Source: Paenibacillus rubinfantis
GTDB lineage: Bacteria > Bacillota > Bacilli > Paenibacillales > Paenibacillaceae
Length of the DNA stretch: 64,000 nucleotides
Reading direction: 5' to 3'
Assembly: GCF_001486505.1 (NCBI RefSeq)
Contig: NZ_LN909064.1
Span: forward strand, 603,812 to 667,811
The notes under the pieces were generated by a model. The model was not told where the DNA came from. It saw only the letters and a program-made list of their open reading frames with translations, and ran no database searches. Below, piece by piece: positions 48,659-56,569 of this stretch. Each line of letters starts with the position of its first letter. Positions within the stretch are counted from its first letter, which is position 1. The position numbers were made by a program, and so were the translations under genes.

Positions 48659-49959
48659 CTTGCGGATTCGAAACGCTTGGCTACGGCCGGCCAGTAAACG
48701 ACGTTCCACCAAGCCTTGATGTAGTCGGCGCGTACGTTTTGGTGCTTCAGATAATAAGCGTGCTCCCAAACATCAAGCGGAAGCAGCGGGACGACATCCC
48801 ATTGCGACAGGTTCTGGTGCTTCTCCGCCGTGAGGATCTCCAGACGGTGGGCGCGTGGGCTCCATACGAGAATAGCCCAGCCGCCGCCTTCCACCTTCGC
48901 GGCCGCTTCGGAGAATTGCTTATGGAAAGCGTCATAGCTGCCAAAATCGCGTTTGATCTGCTCCAGCAGCTCGCCTTTGGGTTTGCCGCCGCCTTGCGGA
49001 TTCATAATGTCCCAAAAGATCGTATGAAGGTAATGCCCTGCTCCGTTAAAAGCCAGCTCCCGCTCCCAGTGCTTCACTAAATCGAAGTTGCCGGATTTGC
49101 GGGCCTCCTGCAGCTTCAGCTCCGCTTTGTTCAAATCATCGACATATGTCTTGTGGTGCTTGTCGTGGTGAATGCGCATCGTCTGCTCATCGATGTGCGG
49201 CTCCAGAGCATTATAGGGGTAGGGCAGCGGGGGAAGTATGTGCCCGCCGATCGGGACGGGGTGTTCTGATGCCGGTACGCGCGCCGCCACCGCTTCAGCG
49301 TCATCGGCAGCCTCGGTTGGCTCCTGGCGATGGTTGGCCGCTTCCGGCGCAGGTTCCGCCTCGGGTTGCAGCACGGTCTCGGCAGCTTGGTTCGCTTCAT
49401 CGTTTGCCTCATCGTTCGATTGTTCAACCGCCGAATCGGACGGCGCTTGCTCCCGATAAGGCGGCTGTGCTCCGACGGCCGCATGATAAGGGTCGGGATA
49501 CGGCGGTGCTCCGGCCATGCTGCCGGCGATTTGGCCCGGCCGGTTCAGCCGCTCGAGCACCTCGAGGAAATAGGCCGATTCGCGAATGATATGCAGCAAC
49601 ACAACGGGGGCGAGTGGCACGGCCTTGACTGCCGGGCTGTGCTTCAGCATGACCTCGAGGTTGCGGATGAACTCCTGCGACTGTTGAAACGAGGCTTGAA
49701 GCAGCCGTTCCGTCTGCCGGATGAGCTCCGGGCTCGCGGGGGCATGGGGGGCGGACAAAGCGTATTGCAGCAGTTTGTCTGCGGCGGCTTCCGTCCTCTC
49801 AAAGATCGGTTTCCATTCTTCCAGCAGTCGAACGTAATCCGCCTCCAGGCCGGGGACAATCGCCTGGATCACTTCCGTATGCTCTGCCTCCTGTTGCTTC
49901 CAAAAACGAATTTCCTCCAAAATGCGCACAGGCAAAAAAGGCCCGTAAACGAACAACAT
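48634..49959 (-). CDS. SodF-type superoxide dismutase fused to an N-terminal helical (DUF2935-like) domain
   Basis: 441 residues. Residues 1-145 form a helix bundle rich in Glu/His (FLPVRILEEIRFWKQQEAEHTEVI, LIRQTERLLQASFQQSQEF, LLHIIRESAYFLEVLERL) resembling DUF2935. Residues 150-235 are an acidic Pro/Ala/Glu linker. Residues 240-441 are a full Fe/Mn [44 protein letters not shown] and [21 protein letters not shown]. The layout matches B. subtilis SodF. FNGAGHYLHT (rather than GGHxNH) suggests iron or reduced SOD activity. GGAGGT precedes the ATG. It is the second SOD within 6 kb. Confidence 0.9.
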   Translation of the reverse strand: MLFVYGPFLPVRILEEIRFWKQQEAEHTEVIQAIVPGLEADYVRLLEEWKPIFERTEAAADKLLQYALSAPHAPASPELIRQTERLLQASFQQSQEFIRNLEVMLKHSPAVKAVPLAPVVLLHIIRESAYFLEVLERLNRPGQIAGSMAGAPPYPDPYHAAVGAQPPYREQAPSDSAVEQSNDEANDEANQAAETVLQPEAEPAPEAANHRQEPTEAADDAEAVAARVPASEHPVPIGGHILPPLPYPYNALEPHIDEQTMRIHHDKHHKTYVDDLNKAELKLQEARKSGNFDLVKHWERELAFNGAGHYLHTIFWDIMNPQGGGKPKGELLEQIKRDFGSYDAFHKQFSEAAAKVEGGGWAILVWSPRAHRLEILTAEKHQNLSQWDVVPLLPLDVWEHAYYLKHQNVRADYIKAWWNVVYWPAVAKRFESARKLKWQPF

Positions 49960-50026
49960 TGGCCTACCTCCTCAAGGTTAAGAAGTACATTACTACTAAC
50001 TTATTGGAGAGGAGGGTTGGCTTATG

Positions 50027-51058
50027 CTACTCGGATACGGACCCTGTTTGCACGTTGGTCTTTTGGGACGCGAGCTTTACATTGCCGAGGAACAGCGACA
50101 CCTTGCGCAGATACTCCTTGGGATGCTCGCGGAAAATCAATTCATGATGAGCGCCGTCCACGATCCACACGTCGGAATCGGGATTAGTCTGGTTCGCCGC
50201 CAATTTCTCAGCGATGGGGTAAGGCGCTTTTTCATCCTTGGTGCCGTGAATGAACAGGATCGGATAAGGATAATCCTCCGATTTGACCTGGGCATACGGG
50301 ATCTGCCGCAGGCTGGTTCCGTTCAGCACCGGCAGCAGCATGCCGATGATCTCCAGCGACGGATGGCGGGGGAGGTCGATATGCTGGCGGATATTGTGAT
50401 ACATCGTGTCCGGCTCCAGCAGGAACGTGCTGTCGAGGATCATAGCGTCGATGTCCGGGTTTTTGAGACCGGCTTGCAGCGCCGTGCCTGCCCCCATGGA
50501 GAAGCCCCAGACGATGATTTCTTGACCGCCCCGCTGCTTGGCAACCTGGATCGCTCCGAGCAGCTGCTGGGCTTCCTTTTTGCCGCCGGTGGCGACTTCC
50601 TTGCTGTTTTGCGCGGCAAAACCGTAATCAAACATCAGAACATTAAAATTCAGACGATGGGCGAAATTGGCCAGATCATACATCGGAATCCAGGATTCCT
50701 CCCGGTTGGCCCCATACCCATGGCTAAAGACGATGGTTTTGACGGAATCCTCCGCGGGGATATACCACCCTTGCATTATACGGCTCCCGTCGGCTGCGGG
50801 AAAAGCGATATTCTCGTACTCAAGATTAATGGACAGCTTCGGATTGGAGTAAAGCGGCGCTACCTTGGGGTTGGACAACACCCATGCGATATATCCATGT
50901 AAGGAGACGAAGCAAAAAATCAGGAAAAACAGCACGGATAAAAAAAGAGCGACGAGGATATTTTTTATGCTGATGTGCCGGGCAGCCGCCGCGGGAACAT
51001 CGCCGGGAACGAAAGCCGAAGAAGGCAAGGGAAGGTCATTTCGGCCGGTGTGGCTCAT
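50027..51058 (-). CDS. Membrane-anchored alpha/beta hydrolase (second paralogue)
   Basis: 343 residues. One membrane segment (IKNILVALFLSVLFFLIFCFVSLHGYIAWVL) precedes an alpha/beta hydrolase fold: FSHGYGANRE, nucleophile elbow WGFSMGAGTAL, acid in FIHGTKDEKAPY and His in DGAHHELIF. Same architecture as the protein at 2281-3234, probably a membrane-facing esterase of unknown substrate. Start: the ATG at 51058 has AGGAGGG at good spacing, whereas an ATG at 51064 abuts that site. Confidence 0.86.
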   Translation of the reverse strand: MSHTGRNDLPLPSSAFVPGDVPAAAARHISIKNILVALFLSVLFFLIFCFVSLHGYIAWVLSNPKVAPLYSNPKLSINLEYENIAFPAADGSRIMQGWYIPAEDSVKTIVFSHGYGANREESWIPMYDLANFAHRLNFNVLMFDYGFAAQNSKEVATGGKKEAQQLLGAIQVAKQRGGQEIIVWGFSMGAGTALQAGLKNPDIDAMILDSTFLLEPDTMYHNIRQHIDLPRHPSLEIIGMLLPVLNGTSLRQIPYAQVKSEDYPYPILFIHGTKDEKAPYPIAEKLAANQTNPDSDVWIVDGAHHELIFREHPKEYLRKVSLFLGNVKLASQKTNVQTGSVSE

Positions 51059-51115
51059 GCGCATCCCTCCTGTTACTAGATAATATGATGGCAATACTGG
51101 ACAGTTTCCTATTAA

Positions 51116-51129
51116 TGAAAACGCTTTAA
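51116..51129. promoter_or_regulatory. cre-like site upstream of the hydrolase gene
   Basis: TGAAAACGCTTTAA matches 12 of 14 positions of the CcpA consensus (TGWAANCGNTNNCA pattern). It lies 57 bp before the minus-strand hydrolase. Confidence 0.4.
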
Positions 51130-51224
51130 ATGGAAGGTTTATCAGAGAAAATGTCGAATTAACACGATTCTCCTGAATTTAATCGTAAGTCGATCTGGTG
51201 GTAATGTCAATGGAAGGTGTTTCA

Positions 51225-51253
51225 TTGACGGGAATTCGCTTCTTTCATATAAT
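51225..51253 (+). promoter_or_regulatory. SigA promoter of the IclR gene
   Basis: TTGACG (51225-51230), 17-bp spacer, TATAAT (51248-51253). Near-consensus. The IclR operator begins 12 bp downstream. Confidence 0.88.
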
Positions 51254-51265
51254 TTATGTAACCGA

Positions 51266-51282
51266 GTTTCATATAGTGAAAC
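51266..51282. promoter_or_regulatory. IclR-type operator GTTTCA-N5-TGAAAC (autoregulatory)
   Basis: A perfect 6-bp dyad with a 5-bp centre (TATAG), just downstream of the expected transcription start. The same half-sites and spacing occur in the acnA leader at 59310-59326. The position would allow repression of the iclR-type gene itself. Confidence 0.7.
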
Positions 51283-51302
51283 CTAAGGAGAGTAGATGCC
51301 GG

Positions 51303-52043
51303 ATGGAAGACCGAAAGCTGACGGTGCGCGCGGTCGAGCGGGCTTTAGATATATTGGTGTGCTTCACCAAAGCAAGCGATTTGGGACTGACGGAAATCGC
51401 CGCCGAAATCGGCCTGCATAAAAGCACGGTTCATCGGTTGCTGACCACGCTGGAAGAGCGAGGGTTTGTTGTCCGCGACCCCGCGACGGAGAAATACCGG
51501 CTGGGCCTGAAGGTGTGGGAGCTGTCGACGCATATGGCCCACAGCGACGATCCGGCCGTGCTGCTGCTGCCGCAGATGGAGCGGCTGCGCGACCGGCTGG
51601 GCGAGACGGTCAGCCTGTATTTGCGCGACGGCATCGAGCGGCTGCGGATCCAGGCGGTGCAGAGCAACCAGGCGATCCGCCGGGTCGCGCCGGTTGGAGC
51701 GCGGCTGCCGCTGTACGTGGGCGCGTCCAGCAAGGTGCTTGTCGCCTATTCGAGCGACGAAGTGCTCCGGGCGGTGCTGGACAGCCCGGATTGGCCGCCG
51801 ACGGTGGACCGGGCGGCCTATGTGGCGCAGCTGGAGGAGATCCGTGAACACGGATATGCCACCAGCTACGAGGAGCGGGAGCCGGGGGCGTCCGCCGTCT
51901 CCGCGCCGATTTTCGACCGGACCGGGAAGCTCGCTGCTGCCCTGTCCGTGTCGGGGCCGGTCAGCCGCTTGACGTTGCAGCGGCTGGAGGAGTACGGGCC
52001 GATCCTGGTGGAGGCGGCCCGGGAGATGGGGTTGCTGATGTAG
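51303..52043 (+). CDS. IclR-family transcriptional regulator
   Basis: 246 residues from ATG 51303 (AAGGAGAG 10 nt upstream; the frame extends to 51198 but covers the promoter). N-terminal winged helix TVRAVERALDILVCFTKASDLGLTEIAAEIGLHKSTVHRLLTTLEERGFV, then the IclR effector domain (GARLPLYVGASSKVLVAY, EREPGASAVSAPIFDRTGKLAAALSVSGP). Such proteins sense small organic acids. There is no metabolic neighbour, but a matching operator lies in front of the aconitase gene 8 kb away. The ligand is unknown. Confidence 0.9.
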   Translation: MEDRKLTVRAVERALDILVCFTKASDLGLTEIAAEIGLHKSTVHRLLTTLEERGFVVRDPATEKYRLGLKVWELSTHMAHSDDPAVLLLPQMERLRDRLGETVSLYLRDGIERLRIQAVQSNQAIRRVAPVGARLPLYVGASSKVLVAYSSDEVLRAVLDSPDWPPTVDRAAYVAQLEEIREHGYATSYEEREPGASAVSAPIFDRTGKLAAALSVSGPVSRLTLQRLEEYGPILVEAAREMGLLM

Positions 52044-52078
52044 CCGGCGTTTGACGCGGCGAAAGAGGGCCGCTAGGG

Positions 52079-52268
52079 AAATAAGGTGAAGAAATCACCT
52101 TATTTCCCTGGCGGAGGCTGACATCGGGCCAATAGGGTGATCGTATCGTCCTATTGGCCCGAAAAGCGGTGAATTTGGCCGCAGTCCCGGCGAATAGGAT
52201 GATTTTATAACGCTATTTCGGCTACACCGAGCGAAATGGAGCCAATAAGGTGATTCCATCACCTTATT
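52079..52268. repeat. Four-palindrome intergenic element, copy C
   Basis: Centres at 52092 (AAATAAGGTGA/TCACCTTATTT, perfect 11-bp arms), 52143 (GGGCCAATAGG/CCTATTGGCCC), 52205 and 52256 (AATAAGGTGA/TCACCTTATT, perfect). Steps 51, 62, 51, exactly as in copy B. The middle spacer has GCGG-TGAATTTGG-CCGC. Lies between convergent iclR-type and hydrolase genes. Confidence 0.88.
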
Positions 52269-52288
52269 TTTTTATGCCCCAAGCGGGA

Positions 52289-52337
52289 TAAAGCCAACAA
52301 AGCCCACCCTTACTACGGGCGGGCTTTGTTGGCTTTA
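52289..52337. terminator. Long hairpin between iclR-type and secreted-hydrolase genes
   Basis: TAAAGCCAACAAAGCCCACCC (arm from 52289) pairs with GGGCGGGCTTTGTTGGCTTTA (to 52337) over about 21 bp with one mismatch. T tracts beyond the stem are short, but an inner stem would leave TTTGTTGGCTTT as tail on either strand. Confidence 0.7.
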
Positions 52338-52367
52338 ATGGGGATAGCAAGCGCAGCGCAGTGCGGC

Positions 52368-53999
52368 TTACTGGATCCCCCGAACCCAAGCGGAGATATC
52401 GTCGATGATCTCCTTGGAGACGTTGGACGGCTGGGCGTACTCTGCGCCGATCGAGAGGCCGTCCGCCTTGGCCAGCAGGTGGTTCACCTGCGGATACGAT
52501 TTGAATGTGACGTCTTTGCGGTTCTGCAGCGCGGTTTTCCAGCCTGCGAATTGCTTCATCGTCACTTGCCAATCGTTCTCGCCTTGCAGAATTAGCATCG
52601 GGCCGGATTGCTGCTTGGCGAGCTCCGCTGGCACGTAATTTTTCTGCTCGAACCACCAGTATGCAGGCTGGATCGGGAATTGCTCCGGCATATGGTCAAC
52701 CGTATACTGCGGGTCGTTAACCATCGCGGCGATCGAAGTATATACCGCAGCCTGCTGCTCATAAGGCGTGGTGTCCTGACCCAGCTGCTTCACGCGGCTG
52801 ACAAGCTCGGCTTGCTGCTCGGCCAGCACGTCGGCGAACTTGCCGCTGGGCCCGGACAGCAGGATCGTCCCGGCGATGTCGCCGTTACTATCGCCTGCGG
52901 TAATTAGCGGCATGGCATAGCCGCCCTGGCTGTGGCCAGCTACGAAGATGCGGGAAACGTCGACCTCCGGCGTCTTCTTCAAAAGAGCGACCGCCTTTAG
53001 GGCGTCGTCGACGGTTTCTTTTTTCAGCGTAAATTTCGGATCGGCAGCTACCTTAAACGTATGCTCGTACGTGACTTTGTCGTAGCGAAGCACGGCGATG
53101 CCTTGCGCGGCCAGGCCAACCGCGAGGTCGCGGAACGGCTTGCCGCCGCCGATCGCCTCGTCTCGGTCGTTCGTCCCGGAGCCGTGTACGAGCACGACCG
53201 CCGGGAACGGCCCCTCACCTGCGGCGGGCAGCGTCAATGTGCCCGGTAGGGCCATGGCGCCTTCGCCAACGGTCACTTCCCGCTCGGTGTAAGCGGCCGA
53301 GTCTTCGTACGCCGGCTTCTGATACGCCCCTGAGCTGGTCGCGGCGGCGATATACATGTCGTCGATCTCCCCGGCGGCGTTCAAGCGCAGCGTCAGGTTC
53401 ATCGGAATGGCCGACGTTTGGAAGGCGTACGTTACGTTGCGATGAACCGAGTTCGCGCTTTGGCTTTTGGACGGAGTGCCGGCCGCTTTGCCGAACACCG
53501 TTTCATAATTTGTCCACAGCTGGTTTAGCATAGCGGCCGGGAGGGCGTAGGACGAAGACGCGCTGACGTATTTCGCCGCTTCGGCACCGTCTCCAGCCAG
53601 CAGTGCCTTCAGGAAAAGGTCGGCGGGATCTTGGGTCCCGTCGTTGGCTTTGCTCTGCGCGGGGTCCTTCACTTCAAACGCCTCGGTCAGGAATTCGGCA
53701 TCGATCAGCGCGCGGCCTTCGGCGATGCGAACCGGTTCGCTTAGCGCAACCGGCTTCCCGTCAAACAAAGCTTCCGCTGATCCGAGGGTCAGCACCAGCT
53801 TATGGCTGTCCTTCGTGACGAGTATGGTTTGGCTTCCGGACAGCCAGTGGACTTGCGCGCCAAAGCTTTCGGCGGCTTCCCGCACCGGAGCTAGCGACGT
53901 CGCGCTTTGCTTCGCCGCGAAGGCGGATGCCGAAGGAAGGGCCAGGGTGAGTGCCAACGTAGCAGCGGCAGCATTTTTGAACAGGGAACGTTTGGTCAT
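52368..53999 (-). CDS. Secreted alpha/beta hydrolase with copper-amine-oxidase-N-like domain
   Basis: 543 residues from ATG 53999 (AAGGAGG upstream, minus strand). Signal peptide MTKRSLFKNAAAATLALTLALPSASAFA with AXA cleavage. Residues ~35-115 look like a stalk (Cu-amine-oxidase N) domain (REAAESFGAQVHWLSGSQTILVTKDSHKLVLTLGS), ~130-230 like DUF3887, and ~240-543 are a hydrolase: VLVHGSGTNDRDE, nucleophile FVAGHSQGGYAMPL, acid in LQGENDWQV and His in PQVNHLLAKADG. Probably an extracellular or wall-associated esterase/peptidase. Substrate unknown. Confidence 0.88.
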   Translation of the reverse strand: MTKRSLFKNAAAATLALTLALPSASAFAAKQSATSLAPVREAAESFGAQVHWLSGSQTILVTKDSHKLVLTLGSAEALFDGKPVALSEPVRIAEGRALIDAEFLTEAFEVKDPAQSKANDGTQDPADLFLKALLAGDGAEAAKYVSASSSYALPAAMLNQLWTNYETVFGKAAGTPSKSQSANSVHRNVTYAFQTSAIPMNLTLRLNAAGEIDDMYIAAATSSGAYQKPAYEDSAAYTEREVTVGEGAMALPGTLTLPAAGEGPFPAVVLVHGSGTNDRDEAIGGGKPFRDLAVGLAAQGIAVLRYDKVTYEHTFKVAADPKFTLKKETVDDALKAVALLKKTPEVDVSRIFVAGHSQGGYAMPLITAGDSNGDIAGTILLSGPSGKFADVLAEQQAELVSRVKQLGQDTTPYEQQAAVYTSIAAMVNDPQYTVDHMPEQFPIQPAYWWFEQKNYVPAELAKQQSGPMLILQGENDWQVTMKQFAGWKTALQNRKDVTFKSYPQVNHLLAKADGLSIGAEYAQPSNVSKEIIDDISAWVRGIQ

Positions 54000-54041
54000 G
54001 GAAATCTCCTCCTTATATATCATCAAATCAAGAGCTTATTT

Positions 54042-55145
54042 CTATTTGGCAAGCCAGGCAGACCATGCGATGACGGCGAAAATACCAAGCAGGGTGATCC
54101 AAGAGATCGGGTTGGCGAAGTTCATCGTCCAGCCGATGCCGGTTCTTTTCTCCACGAAGATCGTAGGGTCTTGCGGATTAAAGTAAATCGCCCCCAGCTT
54201 CCAATGGCGGTCATCCTGTACCGCGGCCGTGCGGGTACCGGCTACGCCCGAACCGCGGCCGATCCGGCTTCCGCCTTGTCCCGTAGTGAAGGACAACACC
54301 AGCGCGAACAGCACGATAAATACGGGTACGGCCATACTAACCAACGTGAGGACGTTCTGATCCATCGGACGAATCATGTTCACCTGGATGAACGAGAACA
54401 TCAGGATCAGCGCCAACGAGGAAGCCAGCGTAAAAACGGACCATCTGCGGCGGAACATGGCGTTTTGGCGGAGCGAACGCTCCGGATCGCTGGCCTGAAG
54501 CTGCTGCTTGCTGTGTTGAATCGACCAGTTGACAAACCAGAACAGGACCGTCATAATCACCTGCATCACGTTCGGAAACAACACGATACGATAAGATTTG
54601 GCGGCGGTGCTGACGACTTGGCCGGACAAGTCAAACTTCATCGCAACCAGATCCGGTATTGCCGCGTAATGGCTTAACGTCAGGGCGACGCTGGCCGCAA
54701 TGATGACGGCATGGATCAAGAACCACTTGCCGGAAAGCGCCAGCTTTTGCCGGCGAAAGCCGGTGTCTACCGCCAGCAGGCCTGGAGCGGATGAAGCGGC
54801 GGGCAAGGTTGGACGGATTTGTTTCATTCGGGAATAAAAAATGAGATACAGGGCCGTGGAGATTACGATCGTCAGTCCGACAAAAACGCTAAACACGACA
54901 CCCTGGGTATTTTCGTCCTTGTTCCATAGACTAATCAGGCAGGCAATCAGCAACAGCGAATAAATCGCCCCGCTCATCACGGCATATTGCCGCCGCAACC
55001 GCCGGATCGGTTCGCTTTCATACTGCTCCTCGCTGACCGACACGCCAAAGCTTACCGTATTTCGGGTCAAATAAGGCATGAAGGCCAGGGTGGCCAGCAG
55101 GGGGACAAACATAAGCAGCAACAGCAACATAGATAAAAGCATCAT
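54042..55145 (-). CDS. Membrane protein with DUF1648 and DUF5808 domains
   Basis: 367 residues with about eight hydrophobic segments. SHYAAIPDLVAMKFDLSGQVVSTAAKSYRIVLFP is a DUF1648 pattern (also found in the SdpI immunity protein), and HWKLGAIYFNPQDPTIFVEKRTGIGWTMNFANP is a DUF5808 pattern. Role unknown; related proteins are paired with YtrA-type regulators, and the gene lies 6 bp behind such a gene here. Possibly involved in resistance to membrane-active peptides. Confidence 0.82.
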   Translation of the reverse strand: MMLLSMLLLLLMFVPLLATLAFMPYLTRNTVSFGVSVSEEQYESEPIRRLRRQYAVMSGAIYSLLLIACLISLWNKDENTQGVVFSVFVGLTIVISTALYLIFYSRMKQIRPTLPAASSAPGLLAVDTGFRRQKLALSGKWFLIHAVIIAASVALTLSHYAAIPDLVAMKFDLSGQVVSTAAKSYRIVLFPNVMQVIMTVLFWFVNWSIQHSKQQLQASDPERSLRQNAMFRRRWSVFTLASSLALILMFSFIQVNMIRPMDQNVLTLVSMAVPVFIVLFALVLSFTTGQGGSRIGRGSGVAGTRTAAVQDDRHWKLGAIYFNPQDPTIFVEKRTGIGWTMNFANPISWITLLGIFAVIAWSAWLAK

Positions 55146-55151
55146 ATTGCA

Positions 55152-55538
55152 CTACTCCTTTCGAGTAATTTCTTGATGAATTTGCTCTACTAGGGAAAGC
55201 AACTCGTCCTTCTCCATCCCGCGGCAGATGGCTTCTGCAACGATCGGACGCAGCTCGCGTCGCTGCTTCTCGCGGAATTCGGGAGTGACCGGAGGCATGC
55301 TGACCGGATCGACGACAACCCCTTTTTGGCGATGGACTTGGATGTAACCCTCTTGTTTCAGCATAGTGTAGGCTTTGTTTACGGTATGCAGGTTGACGCC
55401 GATGTCCGAAGCCAGACTCCGCACCGATGGCAGGGGCTCGCCTAGCTGCAGCCGTCCGCTGGCGATTCCTTCGATAATTTGATGGACCAGCTGCGTATAA
55501 ATCGGGACGTCCGATTGTAAATCCAGCTGAATAATCAC
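55152..55538 (-). CDS. GntR-family regulator, YtrA subfamily
   Basis: 128 residues. Winged helix at the N-terminus (QLVHQIIEGIASGRLQLGEPLPSVRSLASDIGVNLHTVNKAYTMLKQEGYIQVHRQKGVVV) and a short helical C-terminus without ligand domain, as in YtrA repressors that respond to cell-wall antibiotics. It heads the operon with the DUF1648/DUF5808 gene; GGAGAT precedes the ATG on the minus strand. Confidence 0.9.
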   Translation of the reverse strand: MIIQLDLQSDVPIYTQLVHQIIEGIASGRLQLGEPLPSVRSLASDIGVNLHTVNKAYTMLKQEGYIQVHRQKGVVVDPVSMPPVTPEFREKQRRELRPIVAEAICRGMEKDELLSLVEQIHQEITRKE

Positions 55539-55646
55539 AGTACGGCATCTCCTTTTGTTCTAACTGTTATACTTATAATATAACAGATGGTTTGTGTAGT
55601 GTAAACCAGAAGTTAAAGTAGTATATACCAGCAAGGGGGAGTTAAA

Positions 55647-56534
55647 TTGGATTCAACGCATCGGATTGTAAAGTTAACGGAGTTCACGCCGGAATGGCTG
55701 GAACCGATCCGCAGGCTGGAGCAGCTTTGCCGTCAGTCGGACGGCTCGAAACTCAAGATCGGTCTGGAGCATTTAACAAAAGAAAGCGGTGATCACGCCT
55801 ACCTTTACCAAGTGGAGGGGCGATTCGCCGGATGCTTCATTTGGTATACCGCGGATGGGGTGGAGGCGAACCTCAGCGCGATGGTTCATCCGGATTGGCG
55901 GCGCCAGGGGGTGTTCCGGCGACTTTTTGAGGCCGCTGCAGCGGAGATGAGCGAGCAGGGGATTCAAACCTGCCGCTTTAAAGTGCCCGCCGACTCCGAA
56001 CCCGGCCTGCGTTGTGTGGAGCATTTGGGTGCCCAATATGACGGCACGCAGTTTGCAATGGAACTTGCCGCTTTGCCGGAAGGCTTGGCGTCCGATGAGG
56101 TTGCCACAACAACGCTCCGTCCGGAGGAGCTCGAGGATTTTGGCTTTATGGTACGCTGTTTGTCACAGGCGTTTGGCGATGAGGAGGAGTGGACGCTCCG
56201 GTATTTGGGCCATACTCGGGAGCCCAGTCGCCATAACTATATCGGCTGGCACGGGGAGGAGCGAGTCGGCTTGATTCGCGTGAATCTTCTCGGGAGCGGT
56301 ACGGCGGTGATCCATGATTTTTGCGTGTTGCCCGCCCACCAGGGACGCGGGTATGGAAGGGAGATGCTGGCCCAAATCGTGCAGTTGCTTCTGGCTCAGG
56401 GCTGCACGTGTATTCGCCTAAGCGTAGCCGCAGACAATCGCGGCGCCTTGGAATTGTATCGCAGGACCGGCTTTGAGATCGTAACCGAATCGCGTTATTA
56501 CACCTGCAACCTAAAAAGAGTTCCCTTCGATTGA
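55647..56534 (+). CDS. Tandem GNAT acetyltransferase
   Basis: 295 residues with two GNAT units: residues ~1-140 (VHPDWRRQGVFRRLFEAAAAEM) and ~150-295 (DFCVLPAHQGRGYGREMLAQIVQLLLAQG, then NRGALELYRRTGFEIV). Both acetyl-CoA loops are well formed. TTG 55647 has GGGGGAG about 6 nt upstream. Divergent from the GntR gene, with about 100 bp of shared AT-rich control region. Substrate unknown. Confidence 0.86.
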   Translation: MDSTHRIVKLTEFTPEWLEPIRRLEQLCRQSDGSKLKIGLEHLTKESGDHAYLYQVEGRFAGCFIWYTADGVEANLSAMVHPDWRRQGVFRRLFEAAAAEMSEQGIQTCRFKVPADSEPGLRCVEHLGAQYDGTQFAMELAALPEGLASDEVATTTLRPEELEDFGFMVRCLSQAFGDEEEWTLRYLGHTREPSRHNYIGWHGEERVGLIRVNLLGSGTAVIHDFCVLPAHQGRGYGREMLAQIVQLLLAQGCTCIRLSVAADNRGALELYRRTGFEIVTESRYYTCNLKRVPFD

Positions 56535-56551
56535 AGAAGGGAACTCTTTTT
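56514..56551. terminator. Bidirectional terminator between GNAT and acnA
   Basis: AAAAAGAGTTCCCTTC (56514-56529) pairs with GAAGGGAACTCTTTTT (56536-56551). A and T runs serve both strands. The GNAT stop codon is within the loop. Confidence 0.92.
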
Positions 56552-56569
56552 CATTCAAGCCTAGTCGAT

